In this document: positions 14,639 through 21,004 of the stretch, piece after piece
Layout: every line of letters starts with the position of its first letter
How positions within the stretch are numbered: position 1 is the stretch's first letter
Assembly: GCA_002491565.1 (NCBI GenBank)
Contig: DKWE01000122.1
Span: 1-23,217 of the forward strand
From: Lachnospiraceae bacterium UBA7160
Lineage (GTDB): Bacteria > Bacillota > Clostridia > Lachnospirales > Lachnospiraceae
Direction: 5' to 3'
DNA: 23,217 bases
Made by a program: the position numbers and the translations under genes
The notes under the pieces: generated by a model
The model's input: only the letters and a program-made list of their open reading frames with translations
Database searches by the model: none
What the model was told of the DNA's origin: nothing

Positions 14639-15888
14639 ATTCCTTCCTTATCCAGCCTGTTATTCAACTCCAGCTTAAGCCGTCGATATTCTGCTGCAAT
14701 ATCACATGCCAGATAATCCGGTATCTCATCCAGATACATCTCCAATTCGTCAAGCTCTGCAAAATCTTCATCAGAAAGTTCTGTGCTTACAGCAAGTAGT
14801 TTATAGCGTTCCAACTTCTGACGAAGTTCTGCAGACAGACGGTCTGCACCAAAGTATCCTTCCACAATTCCTCCATACGGAAGATTTGTCATCCCATTGC
14901 TTACCAGTGTCCCATTCTCCAAATCGTAAACGACCGTATTATCCAGAGAATTCAAGATGAAAGGAGAATGCGTAGATATAATAAACTGGATATTCGGGAA
15001 CAACGAATTCAAAACTGGCAGTATCTTTTTCTGCAGCTCCAGATGCAAATGTGTCTCAATTTCATCTACCAGGACAACCCCCTGCAAGTTATAGTTTTTT
15101 TGTGCTTCCATGCGCATAAGCAGATCGTTTATAATATCAAAGATCGCTGCATATCCACTGGACATAGTATTAAAATCAAATGGTTCATGTCCTGTCTGCA
15201 CAATAGAAAACTGATAAGTTCGTTTATTAAACTCCAGTTTTATATTAGTATCGTCAAAAATTACCTGCAGTATCCTCTCAAAACGTTCAAACCATTCATT
15301 CACTTCGCGGTCACATTCATGATCTCCATCCTGATTTGCAAATGCTTGCATAGCTTTCAGATTGACAAGATACTTACACAGCTTCGCTCCCGGTGTCTCA
15401 TCCATAGAATAAACTGGCTTAAGTTCTACCTGTTGAATATCCTTATATGGTTCCATTTCAATCTGCCGACGGTCACGATAATATGCAAAGATAAATTTGC
15501 CCTCGGTATATTTATCTCTAATAGACTGAAAAGATGTACAGGATGACACTACTCCACTTGTCCATTTTTTGAGTCTTTCCTGACTTATACGTAATAACCG
15601 CAACTTTTCGCCTTTATGGATTCTCCCAGCTTCCGTATCATTATCCTTTTCTATCTCTTTTCGAAAAATGGCAATTGAATTCTCTATATCAGCCCGAACC
15701 TGAAACTGTTGAGACACCACATACTGAAAATGTTCCGCAAGCGCCGTAAGGACACTCGTCTTACCGCATCCGTTTTTCCCCGTCAGGATCAGATGCTTCC
15801 GTTTTGTATCAGACAATGGAATATGGATATTCTGCAAATGCCGAACTTTCTTTATCTCTATGGCTGTCAAAAATACTTGTTCTTCCAT
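14635..15888 (-). CDS. ptuA: SMC/ABC-type AAA ATPase, Septu PtuA-like
   Basis: This 417-residue ATPase has Walker A GKNGCGKTS (37-45), an ABC-like signature MSSGYAAI (242-249), Walker B VVLVDEIETH (271-280, with D275-E276) and the switch histidine in STHSPF (H307). This belongs to the AAA_15/AAA_21 group of OLD/RecF-like ATPases. Its partner immediately downstream is an HNH nuclease, the gene order of type I Septu (ptuA-ptuB). By family knowledge PtuA senses nucleotides or phage and controls PtuB; this is inferred here. The start has AAGGAGGG at good spacing. A promoter at 15962-15991 and a leader hairpin at 15908-15945 lie upstream. G+C is clearly lower than in flanking genes (21 of 60 bases at 15181-15240 against 31 of 60 at 13261-13320). 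Confidence 0.82.
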   Translation of the reverse strand: MEEQVFLTAIEIKKVRHLQNIHIPLSDTKRKHLILTGKNGCGKTSVLTALAEHFQYVVSQQFQVRADIENSIAIFRKEIEKDNDTEAGRIHKGEKLRLLRISQERLKKWTSGVVSSCTSFQSIRDKYTEGKFIFAYYRDRRQIEMEPYKDIQQVELKPVYSMDETPGAKLCKYLVNLKAMQAFANQDGDHECDREVNEWFERFERILQVIFDDTNIKLEFNKRTYQFSIVQTGHEPFDFNTMSSGYAAIFDIINDLLMRMEAQKNYNLQGVVLVDEIETHLHLELQKKILPVLNSLFPNIQFIISTHSPFILNSLDNTVVYDLENGTLVSNGMTNLPYGGIVEGYFGADRLSAELRQKLERYKLLAVSTELSDEDFAELDELEMYLDEIPDYLACDIAAEYRRLKLELNNRLDKEGM

Positions 15889-15907
15889 ATCCTTAACCCT
15901 CCTTAAC

Positions 15908-15945
15908 AGCCCGGCTCCAGATATGAAATACTCCGGTTCCGGGCT
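15908..15945. promoter_or_regulatory. hairpin in the ptuA leader
   Basis: AGCCCGG (15908-15914) pairs with CCGGGCT (15939-15945), with further partial pairing inside. On the minus strand it falls between the predicted transcription start near 15955 and the ptuA ribosome binding site, directly abutting the latter. On the plus strand it is followed by TTTTCTCTCT, so it could instead stop antisense transcripts. Confidence 0.5.
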
Positions 15946-15961
15946 TTTCTCTCTATGTTGC

Positions 15962-15991
15962 AGGATAGCACACTTTTCTTTATCGCGTCAA
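15962..15991 (-). promoter_or_regulatory. promoter for the ptuAB-like operon
   Basis: Minus-strand TTGACG (15991-15986) and TATCCT (15967-15962) are 18 bases apart, and TGC precedes the -10 (extended -10). The -35 overlaps the stop codon of pdaA, so the defence pair can be expressed separately from the upstream gene. Confidence 0.6.
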
Positions 15992-17127
15992 GTCTGGCTG
16001 TCTGCTTCCCCGGTAAGCTCTGCCAGGCTCCTGAACGAATATCCCATCTCCTCCCACTTTGTCAGCAGCTCATCCAGGATGTCACCATTTGTATTCGATG
16101 TATTGTGCAGCAGCACAATTGCGCCGGGATGGATGCGCCCCAGCAGCTTCTCGAATGCTTCCTCCTTCGTAGGCTGCTGGTCCTGATACCAGTCTACATA
16201 TGCAAGGCTCCAAAAGAAGGTCTGGTAGCCCAGCTCCTGCGCCATCTTCAGATTCGCTTCACTGTATTTGCCCTGCGGCGGTCGGTAATACTTCACCATC
16301 TCCTGTCCGGTCGCCTCCTGATACAGTTCTGCTACTCCTTCCAGCTCCTTCTGGAAGGAAGCCGCGTCCGCGATCTGTGACATATCCGGATGGTGCATCG
16401 TATGATTCCCGACTATATGCCCTTCCTCTGCCATCTGGCGAATCAGCTCTGGATTGTCCTGTACAAAATTCCCTACCACAAAGAAGGTGGCAGGCACACC
16501 ATGCTTCTTCAAAGCCTCCAGAATCTTCGGAGTATTTCCATTTTCATATCCACAGTCAAAGGTCAGGTACAGCACCTTTTCCTCTGTATTCTCCGCATAA
16601 TACGCATCAAACTGTGCCAGCTCCTCAAACGTCGCATTCGCTACCGGCGGCTTCCCTTCCTCCTGAAAGCTCAGCCCCCAGTTGCCGTCCGCAGCCTCCT
16701 GCAGCGCTGATGTCCCGGCAGCTCCCGCTACCTCCTGCTGCACCGTCGTTCCTGTCATTTCCGCGATTCCCTGTTGTGAGGCAGTTCCTGCGGCTCCATA
16801 CTGCATGGCTGTATCGCTCATCCCTGCGACTTCTGGCCGCGCTGCCGTATCGCTCATCCCTGCGACGTCTGGCTGCGCTGCCGTATCGCTCATCCCTGCT
16901 GCCTCTGGCTGCACTGCCGTATCGCCCATCCCTGCGACGTCTGGCTGCGCTGCCATATCGCCCACTCCCGCTGCTTCCTGCTGTACCGACACCCCGGAAG
17001 CCGCCGTCAGTCTCTCCCTCACTGCCCCCGCAAGATTCCCAGCCAGAAATGCCGCCAGAAAAAGCAAAAAGACTGCCGCTCTCCTTCCGGTAATATATTT
17101 CTTCGCTCTCTGAATCCACTTTTCCAT
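15988..17127 (-). CDS. pdaA: PdaA-type polysaccharide deacetylase
   Basis: The C-terminal 230 residues are a NodB-type carbohydrate esterase closest in layout to PdaA, which removes acetyl groups from muramic acid during muramic-delta-lactam formation in spore cortex. Visible motifs, numbered from the chosen ATG, are WGLSFQEEGKPP, TFDCGYENG (D191), GNHTMHHP (metal ligands H242 and H246), RPPQGKYS (R282) and VLLHNTS near the end. The N-terminus is a basic segment and a transmembrane anchor (about 17-37), followed by five 12-residue repeats (AGMSDTAAQPDV type), which are not a usual part of PdaA. The ATG at 17127 is chosen because GGAG lies 8 bases upstream; a GTG at 17136 is in frame. A possible sigma-G-type promoter lies at 17157-17185. 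Sporulation role is inferred. Confidence 0.9.
   Translation of the reverse strand: MEKWIQRAKKYITGRRAAVFLLFLAAFLAGNLAGAVRERLTAASGVSVQQEAAGVGDMAAQPDVAGMGDTAVQPEAAGMSDTAAQPDVAGMSDTAARPEVAGMSDTAMQYGAAGTASQQGIAEMTGTTVQQEVAGAAGTSALQEAADGNWGLSFQEEGKPPVANATFEELAQFDAYYAENTEEKVLYLTFDCGYENGNTPKILEALKKHGVPATFFVVGNFVQDNPELIRQMAEEGHIVGNHTMHHPDMSQIADAASFQKELEGVAELYQEATGQEMVKYYRPPQGKYSEANLKMAQELGYQTFFWSLAYVDWYQDQQPTKEEAFEKLLGRIHPGAIVLLHNTSNTNGDILDELLTKWEEMGYSFRSLAELTGEADSQT
16792..16971 (-). repeat. in-frame 36-bp repeats, five units
   Basis: Five 12-residue units (AGVGDMAAQPDV, AGMGDTAVQPEA, AGMSDTAAQPDV, AGMSDTAARPEV, AGMSDTAMQYGA) lie between the membrane anchor and the deacetylase domain of the PdaA-like protein. 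They are well conserved at the DNA level and likely variable in number. Confidence 0.9.
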
Positions 17128-17156
17128 CGCATACACTCCAGTCCATACTCCCTACA

Positions 17157-17185
17157 GTGTATGCACCAATGCGTCTCATCCATGC
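17157..17185 (-). promoter_or_regulatory. possible sigma-G-type promoter for pdaA
   Basis: Minus-strand GCATG (17185-17181), a match to the forespore -35 GHATR, is followed after 17 bases by CATACAC (17163-17157), a 5 of 7 match to CATWHTA. The element sits 30 bases before the pdaA ATG. Bacillus pdaA is known as a forespore gene, which supports the reading, but the -10 match is partial. Confidence 0.3.
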
Positions 17186-17210
17186 TCAAAAATAGAAAAC
17201 ACAGTCATCC

Positions 17211-18911
17211 TTACGCAATCTCTTCCGCAATCGTCTGCCACACCCAGTCCTGTTCATTTCCGAGAACCCAGGCCGCGATGCCGCCCAGATTGTACTGGCT
17301 CACGAGGCCAGCACGCGCCGCGACGGATGCTTCATCCTCCAGCCACACCTGACAATACCGCCCTTCCTCGTCGGTCCACTCCGCATACTGCTGCCCGGTG
17401 CTCTCATCATAGGAAGTCCCTACCCCCAGGCTCTCCAGTACCTGCTGGATCCCGTTCATCCCATACGCCTCACTCGTTACCGTATTCGTACCATCCTCAT
17501 TAACCTTCGTGTACCACAGCCGCGTATAGAACGGGATGCCGCTGACCAGCTTCTCCTTCGGCAGCTCCATGAGCATATTTTCGATACCAGTAATCTCAAA
17601 ATTCATCGAAGCGACACTTCCCACAAGGTCTGAACCCGCATAATGCTCATCGTATCCCATAACAATAACATAATCGCAAACTACCCCCAACTCCCGCCGG
17701 TTATAATGCTTTGAAAAATCCATTGGCACCGGTACATCGACTGAGAGCACGATCCCTTCCTTTCTGCACAGGATCGACAGCTCACGCATGAACTGCACAT
17801 AGTCATATCCGGCCTCCTGCGCAATCCCCTCAAAATCAATATTAATCCCGTCAAAACCGATCTCCTTCGCCTGCGCGACCAGATAATTCTGTACCTTCTG
17901 GCGCGCCGCCCGTGACGCGAGCAATGCTGTCGTACTGACATCCGGGCTGAAATTGCTGATCAATGCCCACACCTGCATCCCCTTCGCATGCGCCTCCTCC
18001 ACATACGCTGCGCTCGCAAAGGAATCAATCTCACCTGTATTATCCTTCAGGAAATACCAGGTCGGAGAGATCACATTCACTCCTGTCACCTGCGCAGTCG
18101 CTTCTGCAAACTGCTGATTCATCTCCGCATAATCAATCTGATGCCATACAAGGTTCACCCTGCCTTCCATGTGGATGCTCTTATACTCCGGCCCCGCATA
18201 GACTGTTTCCCTTATCGTCTGCCGGATATCCTTCAGACGATTATTCTTCACATAGCCAATATAGCCATCCGGCGTGACAACCTGTGACCAGTTCTCCATC
18301 TGCACCAGCACCGTCACCTGCGTCCCTGCCGCAGCATCCGTCAGGATCGGACTCTTGATCCCACCCTGATAACGAACCGCCGTCTCCTTCTTCAGCACGC
18401 CCGTCGTCACCTCCCGGCTGCCATACGTGATTACCACACGCGACGGTGTATCATAAACCCTGCAGCTCAGATCCGAGTACTGCTGCATGAAATTCAACGC
18501 AAGAAACATCCCCGAAGAGGTGGTCTTGAGAATCTCGTACCCTGCATCAAACGATTCTCCATCCACAGTATAGGAAGAAGCATTCGGCGGGATCTCGAAA
18601 ATCTGATCCGCCGTCGTAAACAGCAAAAGCCCTGCCGACGCATCCCAGTGGAAACGGGAATTCAGCTCCCTCTGCACCAGTGTATAATCAATGTAAACAT
18701 TCCCCTCAAATATCAATGCTCGTTCCTGCGCAATATGATCCTCTACCACCACTGCCGCCTCCGACTCTCCGAGCACTCCAAAATAAGACTCCGGATCCAT
18801 CCGCTTCGAAGTCGGCATAAACTTCACAATGCACACCACGAGAATCGCCAGTATCCCAATCCCTGCGATCCCCGCAGCCAGCAGAATATAGAGCTTTCTC
18901 CTATCCTTCAT
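17211..18911 (-). CDS. membrane-anchored GH18 glycosidase with SH3 domain
   Basis: This 566-residue protein has an N-terminal transmembrane anchor (about 7-31), a beta region like the copper-amine-oxidase N-terminal domain (about 55-165), an SH3-like domain (about 171-226) and a glycoside hydrolase family 18 TIM barrel (about 235-566). The catalytic motif DGINIDFE (354-361) is intact, with E361 as the proton donor, and VMGYDEHY (417-424) supplies the downstream Met/Tyr/Asp pattern. This architecture is common in Clostridia and related to YaaH/YdhD-type spore or wall N-acetylglucosaminidases, so peptidoglycan rather than chitin is the likely substrate. GGGGAGGT precedes the ATG. pdaA follows 83 bases downstream on the same strand, suggesting a joint role in wall or cortex maturation. 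Confidence 0.92.
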   Translation of the reverse strand: MKDRRKLYILLAAGIAGIGILAILVVCIVKFMPTSKRMDPESYFGVLGESEAAVVVEDHIAQERALIFEGNVYIDYTLVQRELNSRFHWDASAGLLLFTTADQIFEIPPNASSYTVDGESFDAGYEILKTTSSGMFLALNFMQQYSDLSCRVYDTPSRVVITYGSREVTTGVLKKETAVRYQGGIKSPILTDAAAGTQVTVLVQMENWSQVVTPDGYIGYVKNNRLKDIRQTIRETVYAGPEYKSIHMEGRVNLVWHQIDYAEMNQQFAEATAQVTGVNVISPTWYFLKDNTGEIDSFASAAYVEEAHAKGMQVWALISNFSPDVSTTALLASRAARQKVQNYLVAQAKEIGFDGINIDFEGIAQEAGYDYVQFMRELSILCRKEGIVLSVDVPVPMDFSKHYNRRELGVVCDYVIVMGYDEHYAGSDLVGSVASMNFEITGIENMLMELPKEKLVSGIPFYTRLWYTKVNEDGTNTVTSEAYGMNGIQQVLESLGVGTSYDESTGQQYAEWTDEEGRYCQVWLEDEASVAARAGLVSQYNLGGIAAWVLGNEQDWVWQTIAEEIA

Positions 18912-19572
18912 CGCTGTACCTCCCCATCAAAACCTCATATGACACCAACAGACTACATCATTCTTTGCGCTCATACGATCATTTTGCAGCTGCCCGCACT
19001 ATGCTCCTACTATATCACTCAGCAATCGCCCTTGCAACCGTCGCATGACCACCCATGCTATCTCTCAGCAGCTATCCATACAAACGCTCGTGCAGCCGCG
19101 TTCCCGTCATTATAACAGTTCTTGCCGCAGCCGTCAGCACCTTCCCGGGATATTAATTAAAAAATAAGAATATACTATGCATAGGGAATCGTGACTGCCG
19201 CCCGCCTCCTTTCCTCCCGCTCGCACTGATGCTGCGCAGCACTGCAAACTCCAGAAGTCCATGCTGTCTTTCTCTGAGCCAGCCGGATCCAGACCATTTT
19301 GTGAGCCCTCAGTTCTCCGCTGCCGCATGTAATGAACATCTCTGCCATTCATGTGCCCCTGTCTCATGTGTCGAACTGCCCTACTCATGAGCCTGCCGAC
19401 AACTACATCCACCGACTGGCCATGACCATCCGTTAGTCCGTCGATCCTGCCCGTGCTTTCAGTACGTCCGGTGCGCTGGCATACGTTCCTGTGATATACT
19501 TATCCCTGCGCAACCGCCTTGCACCGCACAGCAGCTACAAGGCAGTTCCCCTAAGCCTTTTTACGTTTTCTC

Positions 19573-19601
19573 TTGCACAACGGGCAGAAATTGTTTATAA
19601 T
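19573..19601 (+). promoter_or_regulatory. strong sigma-A-type promoter in the mecA upstream region
   Basis: TTGCAC (19573-19578) and a perfect TATAAT (19596-19601) are separated by exactly 17 bases. It would start a transcript near 19608, about 400 bases before mecA, implying either a long leader or a separate small RNA. Confidence 0.7.
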
Positions 19602-19659
19602 GCGTACATACCTGTTAATTTTGCATTCTTCCGGCATTTTCGCAGGTAATGACTCATCG

Positions 19660-19747
19660 GAAAGGATATACGGGAAGGTACAGCAAAGCGTGATGATAAT
19701 AAAATGGCCTCCTCTCCATTGTAAATATGTGATTTGTATATCCTTTC
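19660..19747 (+). ncRNA. candidate structured RNA: 12-bp inverted repeat downstream of a promoter
   Basis: GAAAGGATATAC (19660-19671) pairs perfectly with GTATATCCTTTC (19736-19747), enclosing 64 bases that contain a small AATGG/CCATT hairpin with a pyrimidine-rich loop (CCTCCTCT) able to mimic an anti-Shine-Dalgarno. A 14-codon frame (19649-19693) overlaps the left arm. The element lies about 50 bases after the predicted start of transcription. No known RNA family was recognised; the call as an RNA is an inference. Confidence 0.35.
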
Positions 19748-20015
19748 TATACGCTATTATATATAATATGAGTTTCATTTGCAAGCTTTTTTTGATATTA
19801 ACCAGGGTATCCGCAGATATTTTGATATGCGGTCTACAAAGCTATCAATATGCAGCCCCTATGGTCTTGATATACAGCCTGCAGAAGCTCTTTCACGCAG
19901 CTTTCTTTGCACACGATACTATGTAAACACGAAACAAATAAATATAATATATTACAGAGAGATCCCGTACTAAATTACTAGGTGCGGATGAAAGAATATC
20001 AGAGGATGTGATTAT

Positions 20016-20849
20016 ATGAAAATTGAGAAGATTAACGACAAACAAATTCGCTGCACTCTAACCGGAGAGGATCTGGCCAGCCGCAAGATCAAGCTCAGTG
20101 AGCTGGCATACGGTTCTGAGAAGGCGCGGGCGCTTTTCCAGGACATGATGGAGATCGCCGAAGAAAACTTCGGGTTTGAGGCGGACAATATGCCGCTCGT
20201 CATCGAAGCCATCCCGATTAACACAGACTCGGTCGTTCTGATCATCACTAAGGTCGAAGATCCGGACGAACTAGATACACGGTTCGCACGCTTCTCTCCG
20301 GAGGGCGGCGAACCTGAGTATGAAAATACCTTTGCAGAACTCAAAGACCGGCTCGAAGGCGCCGACGACGTTCTCGGCCTGATTAAGAAGATCATCGAAG
20401 CAAAGAAACGCGCCCTTCAGAGCCAGAATGCGGCAAACGCTGCAAATGCGCCGGAAGCCGTCTCCTCCTCTGCATCAGCAGATACTGCAAATCCTGCTGT
20501 GGAACAGATCGTGGACGACAGCTCGATTTCTGAGAACGACGAAGAGATCCGGAATCTGACCAGGTTCTACCTCTTCCGTTCTCTCGACGACGCGATCCAT
20601 GTCGGCGGCATCCTCGGCTCCATCTACCATGGCCCGAACACGCTCTACAAAAATCCGGACACCGGCGAGTACTATCTGATTCTCAAAAAAGCAGAAAGCA
20701 CCGCCGAAGAATTCAACAAGGTCTGCAACGTGCTCTCTGAATACGCGCTCTCCTGCCGCTTTCTGCCAGGCATGGATGCCCATTTCGCCGAGCACATGGA
20801 AGTCCTCATCCCGGAAAATGCACTGCAGAATCTGTATCTGCTGCACTGA
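20016..20849 (+). CDS. mecA: adaptor protein MecA
   Basis: This is MecA, the adaptor that delivers substrates to ClpC for ClpCP proteolysis (ComK in Bacillus; other targets elsewhere). The N-terminal substrate-binding part begins MKIEKINDKQIRCTLTGEDL, typical of the family, with the acidic FQDMMEIAEENFGF segment. A flexible Ala/Ser linker (about 135-170) leads to the C-terminal ClpC-binding domain (about 180-277; FYLFRSLDDAIHVGGIL, and LPENALQNLY-like ending IPENALQNLYLL). At 277 residues it is longer than Bacillus MecA (218), largely through the linker. GAGG lies about 10 bases before the ATG. The gene appears monocistronic: a long non-coding region lies upstream and a clear terminator downstream. 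Confidence 0.95.
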   Translation: MKIEKINDKQIRCTLTGEDLASRKIKLSELAYGSEKARALFQDMMEIAEENFGFEADNMPLVIEAIPINTDSVVLIITKVEDPDELDTRFARFSPEGGEPEYENTFAELKDRLEGADDVLGLIKKIIEAKKRALQSQNAANAANAPEAVSSSASADTANPAVEQIVDDSSISENDEEIRNLTRFYLFRSLDDAIHVGGILGSIYHGPNTLYKNPDTGEYYLILKKAESTAEEFNKVCNVLSEYALSCRFLPGMDAHFAEHMEVLIPENALQNLYLLH

Positions 20850-20883
20850 ATCACCCTATATAAAGCATACAAAGCAAACAGAA

Positions 20884-20918
20884 AGCCCACCATGTAAATT
20901 ACACATGGCGGGCTTTTT
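20884..20918. terminator. bidirectional intrinsic terminator after mecA
   Basis: AGCCCACCATGT (20884-20895) pairs with ACATGGCGGGCT (20903-20914) with one mismatch and a 7-base loop, followed by TTTTT on the plus strand. The opposite strand also ends the stem with TTTC, so the same hairpin can serve the convergent surface-protein gene. Confidence 0.9.
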
Positions 20919-20955
20919 GCATAGCTTTCCTGCTATTTCATCTTTTGTATGGAGT

Positions 20956-20983
20956 CGTGTATCCGCTTCAAAGCGGATACACG
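20956..20983. other. perfect 13-bp hairpin downstream of the surface-protein gene
   Basis: CGTGTATCCGCTT (20956-20968) and AAGCGGATACACG (20971-20983) are perfect inverted repeats with only two bases between them. Neither strand has a T-run after the stem, so it is not a classical terminator; it may protect the 3' end of the surface-protein mRNA. Confidence 0.75.
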
Positions 20984-21004
20984 TACTCAGAGCTCCATTA
21001 ATAA

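Larger units (their letters stand above)
18912..20015. other. 1.1-kb region without a convincing gene
   Basis: No open frame here shows protein-like composition, a ribosome binding site or a recognisable motif. The left half (to about 19560) is fairly G/C-rich and featureless. The right half is A/T-rich and contains a strong plus-strand promoter (19573-19601), a long inverted repeat (19660-19747), a smaller CCGC/GCGG hairpin near 19810-19831, a TATAAT box at 19943-19948 without a clear -35, and an imperfect dyad at 19967-19981, all upstream of mecA. No tRNA, rRNA or known riboswitch core was recognised. Confidence 0.7.

Noticed and set aside
13976..15888. Retron of the type that carries PtuAB
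   Set aside because: No reverse transcriptase gene or msr/msd-like structure is seen on either side of the pair.
19573..19926. 117-codon plus-strand frame upstream of mecA
   Set aside because: Its TTG start coincides with the -35 box of the promoter, there is no ribosome binding site, and the product has no protein-like features.
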